A DNA stretch of 64,000 nucleotides from Chlorops oryzae. Lineage: Eukaryota; Arthropoda; Insecta; Diptera; Chloropidae. The stretch is taken from positions 69,641,077 to 69,705,076 of the forward strand of contig CM035806.1 of assembly GCA_020466095.1 (NCBI GenBank), in the 5' to 3' direction. Positions 34,065 to 44,760 of the stretch are shown here, one piece after another. The translations under genes and the position numbers were made by a program. Each line of letters begins with the position of its first letter. Position 1 is the first letter of the stretch. The notes below the pieces were generated by a model. That model was not told where the DNA came from. It did not search any database and saw nothing but the letters and a program-made list of their open reading frames with translations.

Positions 34065-34424
34065 TGTAATGGAATAGATCCTTGTCGTTATCGGATGTAG
34101 GATCAGCGGTTCAGGACTATGATCCGGATACTTAAGGATACTTTTTGTATCCTTAGTAAGGAATGAAGTCTTTTAAATAAAATATTCACTTAAGAGAAAA
34201 TGACTTTTATTTGAACCTTATTCTATTACACTTAATATTTCACAAGAAAATAAATTCTTGAACTGAATTCAAAGTCGGACGAGAATTGAATATTTTCTAA
34301 TTTTTAAGTTATTTTTAATATTGATTTTCCGGAACTAATTTAAAATGGAAAATCCGGTTGCTAGACTTTTATAAATGATTTGTGTGTTAGACTAATTAGC
34401 TTGCTATATTATATGTGCGCTACA
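34065..34424 (-). repeat. gypsy 5' LTR
   Basis: 360 bp, TGTA...TACA ends, 358 of 360 identical to the 3' LTR. On the minus strand it would drive transcription of gag-pol. I did not identify a convincing TATA box. Confidence 0.95.
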
Positions 34425-35604
34425 AGGCCATAAGGGGCTCCATATGCCGACTTCTGTTAAATTGCTTTATGAAAACCTCTTTTCCACGCCCACTTTTCCA
34501 CTTTTTTTGCAATTCTAATCGGAGGCTTAAATATACGCTCAAATTCTAAGCTTCATTGAAATATTTCGAAAAATTCCAATTTTGAGACAGTTTTGGTATT
34601 TTTGTGACAAATCCTACGACTGGAGGGACCCTTAATAATGGACCGATCAAGAAAATTTTTTGGAAGGATGTTTATGGCTACAAAGGAAGCATAAGTATAA
34701 CTTTTCGTTTAAGTCCCATTTGAATTTCGGGTGAAGGACCCAGTTTTCGAAAAACACCTTTCTGCCACGCCCACTTTTCCAATTATCGGAAATCAAATAA
34801 CTTACCCTTAAACATGTTCAAATATCAAATTTCATCAAAATATCTTGAAAAACTTCGATTTTAGAGCAGTTTTTGTGATTCTCGTAACAGACCCTACCCA
34901 ACTAGCAAGATAGGGAAATCTGACCAGCATTAAGTCCATTCGACCTAGTTTGGTTGAATTTTCCCTATTTTTTACCGTTTTTTTTGCCTTATAAATTACC
35001 TGTCTTTAAAGTCTTTTTTTCAAGGTAGAAATTAGTTAAATTCTACCTTTGTGATGCCTTCAAAGTCATTTCAACTTTTAATAAAATTTTTGGTTGAAAA
35101 AATGTTAAAAATGCCCTCCTTAATGCCTTAGAAGTGACTTGACTTTGATTTCGAAATTATCTGAAGTTTTTAAGGCATATAAACCAAATTTTTACCTTAA
35201 ATTCAAGTATCAAGTCCGTTTTACTTTAAAGGCTATATTAAGGCAAAAATTGACTTATTTTATTGGATACTTCAACGTATAAGTCAAGTAGTCTTGATTT
35301 TTCGACCTTAAAGTCAAATTTTCGATTAGGACGAAATAAGTCAAACTAAAAAAATCATATGCCCTGTTCTGCCCTATATTTGCCCAATTCATAAGAGCGT
35401 GAATGTTTTTGATCTAACGTAGCGCCAAAGAGCATGATGCTCTCAGCTCTCACTGCGCAAATGACGTCACGTCAGAGCTTCTCATATGACGCTGATGTTG
35501 TTTTGAGTGTAACTCAAGCCAATTTTTGTGTTTTATTTATGTTTATTTTTATGTACAAATGCAGTAAATTTGTGTTTTATTTCAAATATTTAAAATTACA
35601 ATAA

Positions 35605-35737
35605 GGGTCCTCATGGAACGCAGCTACACCGTGTAAACTGAGAAAAGTTAATAAAACTGTCAAATTTTGTATGAAATTTTGACTTTTTTACTTACTTAAC
35701 TCAGTTTACACGGTGTAAATGTTTTGCATGAGACCCC
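35605..35737. mobile_element. 133-bp palindromic MITE, TTAA type
   Basis: ACACCGTGTAAACTGAG and CTCAGTTTACACGGTGT are perfect inverted repeats. The outer ends GGGTCCTCATG and CATGAGACCCC pair more loosely. The right flank is TTAA (35738-35741) and the left is ATAA, probably a mutated TTAA. It is non-coding. Confidence 0.65.
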
Positions 35738-36135
35738 TTAATGTTTTTCTTTTTTGAAAATAGTAGGTAATGTTTTCAATATTTTTCTATAGAGTAAAAA
35801 AGACGTATCGTTAGCTTAATATAGATGAATTTCGTAGATGGTCATATCATATACAGGCATGCTCTAGAATCTGAATTCATTTCGACTAAAAATTCAATTT
35901 GAAATGCACAAATATTTTGAAGGATTACATTTTAAACCGAAAACAGTTTTATGGGAAATATAAAATGGTAAAACAATTTTACAGTATTTAATTACTTAGA
36001 CTTTCTTATAATAACTACATTAAAAAAGTCAAAACTACAAATCTTCCTCTTTTATTCAGTTATTCTTTTTCCTGTAAAATACTGAAAATGCATGTTACGC
36101 CCTTTTTATATTTAACTTATATTTAAGTATGCCCC

Positions 36136-36197
36136 TCCGTCTGTTCATTTGTCCGTCTGTTCATTTGTCCGTCTGTCTGTCTGTCTGTCTGTCTGTA
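36136..36197. repeat. (GTCY)n microsatellite
   Basis: CCGTCTGTTCATTTGTCCGT followed by seven or more GTCT units. This is the tract type carried by mini-me elements, but the conserved core is not evident beside it. Confidence 0.8.
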
Positions 36198-36371
36198 AGA
36201 GAATACATTTATTATTTTCCAAAGTAAAAAGTTTTGAGTTTTTTATGCATTAATTCAAACATAAATATATGCCCAGTTTGTTGACCGGGACCAAAACTCG
36301 ATTTAGTTAAATCTCGGCGTAAAATACAACAAAAACATAGGATTTTTTAATTAAATCGTTAGTTAAATGAG

Positions 36372-36611
36372 GAGCTTAGGAACAAAAGGTGACATTTACG
36401 TGTTTGGAATTTTTGGGTTTTTCATTTTTATACGACTCAAAAGGTTGACTTTTATCATTATCCGCTAAGATTAGTTTAAAAAGTTACTTGCTTCGTAGAA
36501 AAATGAGCTTGAAAAGCTGCTTCTGGGGCAAAAAGTTACTTTTTAATATTTATTTTCTCAATTTACCCAAAAAAATAAAAAGTGTAAATGTCACCTTTTG
36601 TTCCTAAGCTC
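36372..36611. mobile_element. 240-bp MITE with 28-bp perfect inverted ends
   Basis: It begins GAGCTTAGGAACAAAAGGTG and ends CACCTTTTGTTCCTAAGCTC; the inverted identity covers 28 bases. No clear target duplication is seen, so the superfamily is not assigned. It is non-coding and lies inside the 2.8-kb TA element. Confidence 0.7.
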
Positions 36612-37925
36612 TTCAAATATAAAAATAGAACACAAAAGTTCCATTGATTCGCATGCAAGACAACAACCACGTCATGAAAAACTCCTTCATGACGTCACGC
36701 CATATCTCTTTCTATTTGCGCTAAATGTACATTGCACGCACGTGTTTGTGAAATGTCGAGTATTTTGGCGGAATATTTACTTTCAAGGCGATTTAAAGGC
36801 AAAACGCCGAATTAGGTCGAAATGTCTCTAGAATGCCTCAATAAGTTGGAATACCTTATTGGTACTAAAATAAATAACAAAGGACCTGATAAGGCTACTT
36901 GAACGAAAAATGCCTTAATAAGTCATTTTAGGTCAGAAATTATTATAAAAAAACTTGACTTGTAAGTTTAAAATACTTAATTAGGGCATTCCAAATTATA
37001 GGTCGAAATTTCAAAGTGAATTTGACCTATTTGGTTAAGAAAACACGGATATTCGACTTTGTGGTCCATGTTTACGTTCTGCCATCTTGTTTCGTATTTC
37101 AGTTTGCAAATTCTTCTTCTCAATCTGTTTCAGTATGAAAAAAAAATTTCTTTAAATAAAATTTTCTTTTATTTTTCATAATTGAAATGGCCCGAGAAAA
37201 ATTTAGAATTGCAAGAAATACTTTCACCATAAATCTTAGCTGGCATATATAATTTGGTTTTATGAATCGAAAATATTTTTCCATAAAACCCATATTTTAT
37301 TTATTCTTTTTTTCAAATAACAAAAGTAGTTGCTAGAATTTTCATTCTTTCATTCATTGCACTATGTGTAAATACATATTAATAAGTAAGAAATTATTAT
37401 ACCTATATCTTTCTCTTTTTCTCTACTTGAATTCATTTAATTCATAAGCCCAGTTTAGGTGAAAATTTCGTAATTTCGACGTCCTTTTGACTTCTTTTAT
37501 ACTTATTTTTAGTCGAACTGCATTCTTAACTCCCTAACTTTAACAACTAAATGCCTTATTATGCCCTATTATTACTGCCAATCGACTTCCATTCTATTCC
37601 CCACTTTCGACGAATCAACGTCGAAAGGACGTAATTTTGCTTTATTTAGGTCAGGTCAAACAAATAGTGTGCCCTTAAACGCAGTCGAATCGACTTATTT
37701 TCGACCTATTTTGTTAGTTGGGTAGTACTGGAGGTACCCCTAAAAATGGTCCGATCGGGTTTTGTTCGTACTTATGTCCCCGTGGGCACGCATACCGAAT
37801 TTTTTTAAGATAGCTCAACTCCTTCGATAAGAAAACTGTATACAGACAGACAGACGGACAGATGGACGGACAGACGAACGGACAAGTCTAAATCGAATAT
37901 CCTGGTGACGCTGATCATTTCTATA

Positions 37926-38290
37926 CAGGGTGTTTCGCATAAGGATGTATATCCGAAAGGAGGTGATAGGGGTGCTCAATATCGACCAAAAATTATATGG
38001 GAGGGGGGGGGGGTGGAAAATGCTCCCCTAAGGAGTTAGAGGGCCTTAAAGTTTTTAGGCAGTAAGTCGAGAAAAAAAATTCTCCCACGATAACGGTTCG
38101 TCGTAGAAAAAAAACTGTTAAGCGGTTTGAAAGCCAATTCTATGGGCTTTTAGGCAAAATTAAATTCATGGTAAGAATTTAAGCCAATGATGGTTAATTA
38201 AGCGGTCAAAGTCAAAAATTCTGAAAAAAATTCTATTTTTTTACTTTGAGAGCCATTTTGGTATGAAAAAGGTCCTATTAACACATACTT
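37926..38290 (+). repeat. TACAGGGTGT repeat, copy 2
   Basis: Homologous to 22701-23075 along its length. It starts after TA with CAGGGTGTTTCG and includes a run of ten or more G at 38003-38014. It truncates the mini-me-like copy that ends at 37925. It is non-coding. Confidence 0.65.
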
Positions 38291-38754
38291 TTCTAATTTT
38301 TTTCAAAACCCTCGATTAATTTACTTCAAATCTGTGGTACATTTGTCATACCTTATTAGCGGTTTAACCTCAGGAAAAATAGGATTTAAAAACAGATCTG
38401 TAATCGGCCATGCTACAGAAATCGATTTCAAAACCGTGTAAAAATTAAAATCCTGCTAAATTCGTTCAGATATAGTTTTTTCTGGGTTTTTCACTTCCAA
38501 CTCCACGAGACGAGACGTTTATTTTGTCGTTTTAATTGATCGACATGAAAATATATTCAAAATATATCTACTTTATATTGAAGAATATACAAAAAATTCC
38601 CTAAATTTTGCCGATTTCAATAAATCTCTCCCTTTTTGCCTTCAAGTGATTTTCCTACAAATGGCAACACTGCTTGCAATTGTAAATAAACTAACAGCTG
38701 TCAAACTAAAACACCTCGCACAAGTGGAAACGCTCGAAGTGTTTAGCTAAACAT
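38291..38754. other. no gene recognised
   Basis: AT-rich sequence between the repeat and the hAT MITE. No coding frame or named repeat is seen. Confidence 0.4.
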
Positions 38755-38762
38755 CTCAGACT

Positions 38763-38968
38763 CAGGGCCGTTTTTAGGCATAGGCTGCAGCCTATGGGCC
38801 CGCACCACAAAGGGGGCCTGCACCACAAAATGGAATTGCCTTTTGGTTTTTCACTGCGCAAACGATATGTTTGCATAGCAGTTAAATTTTTTTTTGTTTT
38901 TTGCTACTCTAGGGGGGCCCGCACCACAGGCACAGCCTAGGGGCCCAAAAATCCTAGAAACGGCCCTG
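38763..38968. mobile_element. 206-bp hAT MITE
   Basis: The ends CAGGGCCGTTTTTAGG and CCTAGAAACGGCCCTG are inverted with one mismatch. The 8-bp duplication CTCAGACT is exact (38755-38762 and 38969-38976). GGGGGCCCGCACCAC words occur inside both ends. It is non-coding. Confidence 0.88.
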
Positions 38969-39518
38969 CTCAGACTTAAAAACTATATGGAAACGCACTT
39001 TAAAGCGGGATAACTAAAATAATTTCCAAAAACTTGTGGTGTTAATATTAAGTCGGATATCCTTTTTGTTAAATAACGGATTTAAGCCGGGTTGGAACGG
39101 ATTGGACTAGTTTTTTTACATTCCCCGGGTCAATTTTAAGCCACACCGCTTTTAAGGCAGTTTCAAGGTATTTTGCACCACTAATGTAATGTTTTTGGAT
39201 TTTAATCTCTAAGTTTTGCCAAAAATCCTCTTTAACCCTTCTGCACTCTTTGGGTCAAAATGACCCAATTTCAAATTAAATTTCGTTGAATGACCGACTT
39301 AAACTTTCTGTATTGATGTAATGTTTTATTTTATCCATAAAACTATCAAATAGATAGGATATCTTTAAAAAACAATAAAATAAATTTACTTTTGTTTAAC
39401 ATAGAAGCATAAATAGGTTTTTCAAACACATGAAGCGTTTGTGGGTCATTTTGACCCCATTGACATTTTAGTTGGCCGACAGAATGATAAATTCCTATAT
39501 TATATAGACTGAAATTAA

Positions 39519-39748
39519 CCCTTCTTGGAACAGCAACAAAATGAACGGACGCCGATTGTATCCGGTTCGGAATCTCGTTCCACAAGTAAGAATGCCAGCC
39601 GTGTGTCTTTCATCGAGCCTTCAGGAAAAAGACAGCGCTGTTTCTTTTGTCCCCATGATAAAAATTCAAATAAATATTCAACTATTTGCGAAAAATGCCG
39701 AAAATATGTTTGCAAGGAACATAGTACTAAGGCTATTGTCTGCCTAGA
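39519..39748 (+). pseudogene. piggyBac transposase C-terminal Cys-rich domain remnant
   Basis: The frame reads EPSGKRQRCFFCPHDKNSN and ICEKCRKYVCKEHS: CxxC, CxxC and CxxxH spacing as in the zinc-binding C terminus of piggyBac transposases, which binds the element ends. The catalytic domain is absent. The frame runs straight into BEL sequence near 39745-39755. Confidence 0.75.
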
Positions 39749-39750
39749 AG

Positions 39751-42700
39751 GAATGGCCAATATTTTTTAGCGCGTTCGAGGAAAGTACTCGTCTTTGCGG
39801 ATTTTCTAAATCTGAAAATTTGTTGAGATTACAGAAATGCCTCAAGGGAAAGGCGTTTGAAGTGGTGAGTAGCCATCTTCTGCTTCCAAACAATGTACCG
39901 GAAATCATCAGTATACTAAAAATGATGTTTGGCCGCCCCGAGATAATAATTAACGCCTTATTACAAAAAATTCGCTGCGAGCCCCCGCCAAAGGCCGACA
40001 GATTGGACAGTCTCGTGAGCTATTCAATTTCAGTCCGCAACCTTTGTTCGTCTCTAGAAGCTTCTGGTTTAAACAATCATAAGCATAATCCACTACTGCT
40101 TCAAGAACTCGTAGACAAGCTACCCCCACAAACAAAACTAAACTGGGCTATGTACTGCGTAGGCAGTAATCCGGATATCTCTAGTTTTTCTATGTGGTTA
40201 TTTGATATCGCTGAAGCAATAGTGAAGATTACTCCAAATATGGGTTCCATCAAAATAACCGGGAACGTAAATGCCCACGAAAGGGAAGACACTTCACATG
40301 TTAAACGGTACTGTCCGGTCTGCAACAATAACCATAAAATTGAAAACTGTGAAAAATTTTCAAAAATGAAGTTATCGGAACGTTGGGATCATGTACGTCA
40401 GTGCAAATTGTGTCGGTTGTGCCTCAAACAACATGGAAACTTCCGTTGCTCTGATGCAAAATGCCCCATTGAAGGATGTGATGCCAGGCATCACAAGCTA
40501 CTGCATAAATTTCAAATGAAGACCAATGTTTCAGCGCATACAAGCTCATCCAGGAATTGCTCCTATTTCAAGATATTGCCGGTCAAACTATATAACAAAG
40601 GGATTCAAGTAGAAACATACGCCTTTCTCGACGACGGTTCCAGCGTCACACTCATCCAAGAGGACATATCCAATCAACTTGGCTTGAAAGGAGAAGGTAG
40701 TGACCTATGCTTGAAATGGACTTCCGAAACGTCACGCATTGAGAAGAATTCGATGAAAGTCAATTGTTCAATTTCTGGCTGCACTCCGAACTCTAAGAAG
40801 TACGAACTTCTTAACGTATATACCATAAAGAATCTCTCTTTGCCGGAACAATCCATCTTAAAAGACGACGTCATTCACCACAAGCATATTCGAAATATTC
40901 CATTATCGTACTTCAATAACGTCCGTCCTAAAATCCTAATTGGTCTCAATAATGGATTTGTTTGTAATAGTCTGAAAGTTATGGAGGGAGCACCCGATGA
41001 ACCTATGGCCTCTAAAACTCGTCTTGGTTGGGTTATTCACGGTGGTGGCAACCTACACTTAACGCGCCGTATCAATCACCACTTTGAGCATTGTAGCTGC
41101 GAATTTGAAATGCAAAAACTCCACGATATGGTCACAGACTATCTTTCATTAGAAAATGCTGGACGACTGCACGAGCTGGAGAGCGAAGAAGAAAAGCGCG
41201 CTAGGAATATACTGCAAGAAACAACAAAGCGAATCGGCTGCAGATTTGAGACAGGATTACTGTGGAAAGAAAACATCCCACAGGTGCCAAATAGCTATCA
41301 AATGGCGGCAAAGCGCCTTATGTGTCTGGAGAAAAAAACGAAAGCCGAAGATATTCCCATAATTAACGAGCAGATCAATGCCTTAGTTCAAAAGGGATAT
41401 GCGCGAAAGTTGTCCGCTGAAGAAGCCGAAAAGGAAAACGGTATCACATGGTATCTGCCGATATTTACCGTCATCAATCCAAATAAACCGGGGAAAATTC
41501 GTTTGGTTTGGGATGCCGCCGCAAAGGTAAAAGGTACCTCGCTAAACTCTTTACTTCTCAAAGGCCAAGACTTAGTGACCCCACTACTTTCTGTTCTCTA
41601 CGGATTCCGAATGAAACAATACGCTATTTGTGGAGATATTAAAGAGATGTTTCACCAGGTAAGGATTCGTACAGAGGATCGAAACGCTCAGCGATTTCTG
41701 TGGAGGAATGGCGAAAGCAATAGAGATCCAGATATATACATTATGCAAGTAATGACATTTGGTGCTGTGTGTTCGCCAAGCGCTGCGCAATTCGTGAAAA
41801 ATTTAAACGCGACAGAATTCGAAGAGCAATTCCCGCGAGCCGTTAACTCAATAAAGAACCATCACTATGTCGACGATTTGCTAGACTGCGCGGACTCAGA
41901 GGATGAATTAATCAAGTTGGCTAGGCAAGTTGCATACATACATGGCAAGGGTGGGTTCTTAATAAGGAACTGGAAGTCGAATTCAAATTCTGTAATGGAG
42001 ATGCTTGAGGAGTTGGAGGAGCCTTCAAGCGTTTCTATCGGTACAAAAATGGAAGATTCGTCAGTCGAGAAAGTTCTTGGTATGTGGTGGTCCACAAAAG
42101 ACGACACATTTACCTACTCCTTAAGATTAAATAGAGTAAATAAAGATGTGCTCTCTGGACTGAAACGCCCGAACAAGACCGATATTCTTAGAACCTTAAT
42201 GTCGATATACGACCCAATGGGGTTTTTGTCCCATTATGTCGTCTACCTTAAAATCTTGTTGCAGGAGGTGTGGAGAACTACAGAAGGATGGACTGACGAA
42301 GTGAACGATGAGATTTTCAAAAAATGGAAAATCTGGGTAGAATTGCTACCAAATATTGAAAAAGTTAGAGTTCCTCGTTGGTACAACACCAAGCCAGGCT
42401 CTCAGACTCAACTTCATATATTCGTAGATGCCAGCGAATGCGCGTATGCTGCCGCTGCCTACTGCCGCGTATCCTCATCCCAGGACGTCAAGCTATCCTT
42501 GATAGCAGCCAAAGTAAAGGTCGCTCCGAAGCAGCCGATATCAATTCCACGAATGGAACTGATGGCAGCAGTACTTGGTGTTCGCTTGGCTAATTCGATT
42601 GCCACGTGCGACTTTAATTTTGAAAAACGCTGTTTCTGGTCGGACTCAAGAACCGTGTTGGCATGGCTGAGTGCTGATCCGAGAAACTACAAGCAATTCG

Positions 42701-44442
42701 TTATGCATCGCGTTGGAGAGGTTCTTGAGAGTAGCAATTTTTTGGAGTGGCGATATGTACCGACAAAAGAGAACGTAGCAGATGACGCCACCAAATGGAA
42801 AGCAACATTCAGATTCGACATGTCAAGCAGATGGTTCGAGGGCCCAACTTTCTTAAAAAATGACGAGTCGATGTGGCCCAGAACTTCTCAACTTCTAAAG
42901 GCTACTGAAGAATTAAGGCCACACCTTGTAACGCTGCATTGTAAAGGTAAGAATGACAGTGTCATTAATTTTCAAAGATTCTCCTCATGGAAGCGACTGC
43001 TGAACACCCTTGTAAAAGTGTTTACGTTCATATATAATCTAAGACAAAAGAAGTCAGAAATCCCTTTCAAAACTGAAACTTATACGACGGCAGAAAATTT
43101 CTTGCTAAAGCAAATACAAGCTGAATCTTTTGAGGACGAGATCGTTGAACTCCGGAGCCGCAATGGGAAATTATCGAAGTCAAGCATTTTGTTTAAATGT
43201 TCCCCATATTTAGATGAGGATGGTATAATTCGAATGCAAGGCAGAATCGATGCAACCTCTGTAGTTTCTGAACATGCAAAACGACCAATAATACTGCCAA
43301 GAGACCATTATGGCACGTCTCTTCTAATTCACGATTATCATACCAAATTTCATCATATTCATCATAGCACATGCCTACACGAATTGCGTCAAAAATTTTA
43401 CATTCCCAAATTGCGAGCCCTCTTAAAAAAAGTGCGCGGCAATTGTCAATACTGCAAAAATTTAAGCGCAACGCCACACGTTCCTGAAATGGCGCCACTT
43501 CCCAAAGCTCGGCTTTCGTCATTCACTAGACCATTTTCCTACGTCGGAATCGATTATTTTGGCCCACTGTATATCAAGGTTTCAAGGCATCAGGAAAAAC
43601 GGTGGGGAGTTATATTTACCTGTCTTACGATTCGCGCAATACATATCGAAATAGCGCGAAATATGACTACTGACAGCTGTATTATGGCTATTCAAAACTT
43701 TGTTGCTCGCCGAGGAACCCCAATGGGAATTTATTGCGATAACGGCACAAACTTCAAGGGAGCCGAGACGGAGCTTGCAAACTCACTGAAAGCAGTAAAC
43801 CTAACAAATCTCTCTGAGAAGTTTACGTCATCAACCACCAGGTGGCATTTCAATCCACCAGCCTCACCGCATATGGGTGGAAGCTGGGAACGCTTAGTTC
43901 AAACAGTAAAGAAGGTTCTTTACCAAATAACCCCAAGCTTCATTTTTACTGAAGACACTCTTTACAATGGTCTACTGGAATGCGAACGAGTAATTAACTC
44001 AAGACCTCTCACCTACGTTGATCTAGATTCGACAAATGATGAAGCGCTTACCCCAAATCACTTTCTACTTGGTTCTTCCAACGGAGATAAACCTCTTGGT
44101 GAGTTTACTCGAGATGAGTACATCCTGCGGAAAAATTGGAGAAAGGCGCAATATTTTGCAGATCAATTCTGGAAACGTTGGGTAAATGAATATCTCCCTA
44201 CACTAACCAAACGCACAAAGTGGTTCAGCAAAAGCACTCCTCTCGAAGTCGGCGATATAGTAATAGTGGTTGACCCAATGCTACCAAGGAACAATTGGCC
44301 AAGGGGTATCGTAAAAACTGTCAACAAATCCAAGGATGGTCAAGTGCGAAGCGCAGCCGTTGCAACTAGTGGAGGACTGTATACAAGACCGGTTGCAAAA
44401 CTGGCCAAGTTGGATGTACGACCTCAAAATTCTCAAGATTGA
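39751..44442 (+). CDS. BEL/Pao gag-pol polyprotein, 5'-truncated but open
   Basis: Homology begins at EWPIFFSAFEESTRLCGFS (39751) inside gag. The frame is then open for over 1,560 codons to the TGA at 44440. Gag: LRLQKCLKGKAFEVVSS and FGRPEIIINALLQKI (DUF1759-like). Zinc region CPVCNNNHKIENC to HHKLLH. Protease LDDGSSVTLI (about 40624). Reverse transcriptase with YVDD at 41866-41877. RNase H FVDASECAYAAAAY. Integrase His/Cys finger and D, D, E at codons starting 43552, 43738 and 43888. C-terminal DUF5641-like region. This PR-RT-RH-IN order with LTR is BEL. The start, 5' LTR and primer site are missing, so it cannot move unaided. Confidence 0.9.
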   Translation, partial: EWPIFFSAFEESTRLCGFSKSENLLRLQKCLKGKAFEVVSSHLLLPNNVPEIISILKMMFGRPEIIINALLQKIRCEPPPKADRLDSLVSYSISVRNLCSSLEASGLNNHKHNPLLLQELVDKLPPQTKLNWAMYCVGSNPDISSFSMWLFDIAEAIVKITPNMGSIKITGNVNAHEREDTSHVKRYCPVCNNNHKIENCEKFSKMKLSERWDHVRQCKLCRLCLKQHGNFRCSDAKCPIEGCDARHHKLLHKFQMKTNVSAHTSSSRNCSYFKILPVKLYNKGIQVETYAFLDDGSSVTLIQEDISNQLGLKGEGSDLCLKWTSETSRIEKNSMKVNCSISGCTPNSKKYELLNVYTIKNLSLPEQSILKDDVIHHKHIRNIPLSYFNNVRPKILIGLNNGFVCNSLKVMEGAPDEPMASKTRLGWVIHGGGNLHLTRRINHHFEHCSCEFEMQKLHDMVTDYLSLENAGRLHELESEEEKRARNILQETTKRIGCRFETGLLWKENIPQVPNSYQMAAKRLMCLEKKTKAEDIPIINEQINALVQKGYARKLSAEEAEKENGITWYLPIFTVINPNKPGKIRLVWDAAAKVKGTSLNSLLLKGQDLVTPLLSVLYGFRMKQYAICGDIKEMFHQVRIRTEDRNAQRFLWRNGESNRDPDIYIMQVMTFGAVCSPSAAQFVKNLNATEFEEQFPRAVNSIKNHHYVDDLLDCADSEDELIKLARQVAYIHGKGGFLIRNWKSNSNSVMEMLEELEEPSSVSIGTKMEDSSVEKVLGMWWSTKDDTFTYSLRLNRVNKDVLSGLKRPNKTDILRTLMSIYDPMGFLSHYVVYLKILLQEVWRTTEGWTDEVNDEIFKKWKIWVELLPNIEKVRVPRWYNTKPGSQTQLHIFVDASECAYAAAAYCRVSSSQDVKLSLIAAKVKVAPKQPISIPRMELMAAVLGVRLANSIATCDFNFEKRCFWSDSRTVLAWLSADPRNYKQFVMHRVGEVLESSNFLEWRYVPTKENVADDATKWKATFRFDMSSRWFEGPTFLKNDESMWPRTSQLLKATEELRPHLVTLHCKGKNDSVINFQRFSSWKRLLNTLVKVFTFIYNLRQKKSEIPFKTETYTTAENFLLKQIQAESFEDEIVELRSRNGKLSKSSILFKCSPYLDEDGIIRMQGRIDATSVVSEHAKRPIILPRDHYGTSLLIHDYHTKFHHIHHSTCLHELRQKFYIPKLRALLKKVRGNCQYCKNLSATPHVPEMAPLPKARLSSFTRPFSYVGIDYFGPLYIKVSRHQEKRWGVIFTCLTIRAIHIEIARNMTTDSCIMAIQNFVARRGTPMGIYCDNGTNFKGAETELANSLKAVNLTNLSEKFTSSTTRWHFNPPASPHMGGSWERLVQTVKKVLYQITPSFIFTEDTLYNGLLECERVINSRPLTYVDLDSTNDEALTPNHFLLGSSNGDKPLGEFTRDEYILRKNWRKAQYFADQFWKRWVNEYLPTLTKRTKWFSKSTPLEVGDIVIVVDPMLPRNNWPRGIVKTVNKSKDGQVRSAAVATSGGLYTRPVAKLAKLDVRPQNSQD

Positions 44443-44465
44443 TTCGGTTAAAACGAGCTTTTAAC

Positions 44466-44476
44466 GAGGGGGAGAA
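44466..44476 (+). other. BEL polypurine tract
   Basis: CGAGGGGGAGAA precedes TGTTGAGAATTT, the start of the 3' LTR, 35 bases after the gag-pol stop. Confidence 0.7.
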
Positions 44477-44760
44477 TGTTGAGAATTTAATCATACTACC
44501 TTTCCTTTTTCTATTCGTTTGTTTAAAAATCAATGTTCTAAAAGAATTTTGAATTGAATGAAAAAAAAGAAAAAGTTGGGAATTTTTTCGATTTGGAAAA
44601 AGGAAACTATTTTAATTTGAAGCCTTTTTTTTATAAATAAAAAATAAACGCTCTCAAAAAAATAGCTCTTTGTTTTCCTAAACTCTGGCTCGAAGGATTC
44701 GAACCAGAAGGTTTAAAGATAATTTCCAACAAATATGAAACAAAAAACCTTAAATTTATA
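44477..44760 (+). repeat. BEL 3' LTR (right end uncertain)
   Basis: It begins TGTTGAGAATTTAATC, a typical BEL LTR start. There is no 5' LTR to compare and no clear CA end, so the right boundary is a guess somewhere before 44814, where piggyBac terminal sequence (TGGGTCATTTTGACCCA) appears. TCTGGCTCGAAGGATTCGAA at 44685 forms a short hairpin. Confidence 0.55.

Larger units (their letters stand above)
29671..34424 (-). mobile_element. Ty3/gypsy LTR retrotransposon, CsRn1-like clade
   Basis: A 4,754-bp element: 360-bp LTRs, 4-bp target duplication AGGC (29667-29670 and 34425-34428), primer site, gag, pol (protease, RT, RNase H, integrase), polypurine tract, no env. The LTRs differ at 2 positions only, so the insertion is recent. 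Gag has a CHCC finger and the primer site resembles a tRNA-Trp complement, both recalled as marks of the CsRn1 clade. Pol is broken in the RT by one stop and one frameshift. Confidence 0.9.
34897..37722. mobile_element. 2.8-kb TA-flanked element with long degraded inverted ends
   Basis: CCCAACTAGCAAGATAGG at 34897 and CCTATTTTGTTAGTTGGG ending at 37722 are imperfect inverted repeats. TA flanks both sides (34895-34896 and 37723-37724), and the flanks join into an uninterrupted copy of the surrounding repeat (ACCCTAGTACTGG). The first and last several hundred bases are built from shuffled words (GCCTTA, AAGTCAA, TCGACCT). No transposase is seen; smaller MITEs and a GTCY tract sit inside. A relative ends at 59493. 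Confidence 0.75.
29586..37925 (+). mobile_element. second mini-me-like repeat (GTCAGGC type), split twice
   Basis: Segments 29586-29670, 34425-34896 and 37723-37925 join into one copy of the repeat seen at 51532-52390. It opens with GTCAGGCAAGCCTGAC and ACCCGACACAGACACACATG, carries CCACGCCCACTTTTCC, and closes with GACGGACAGA runs and the ATCATTTCTATA core. It is interrupted by the gypsy element and the TA element. It ends at TA, where the TACAGGGTGT repeat begins. Confidence 0.8.

Noticed and set aside
44685..44710. TGGCTCGAAGGATTCGAACC looks like an LTR primer binding site or tRNA 3' end
   Set aside because: It lies downstream of the 3' LTR start, not after a 5' LTR. The supposed tRNA T arm and acceptor lengths do not fit. 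The sequence is a simple hairpin with a GGA loop.
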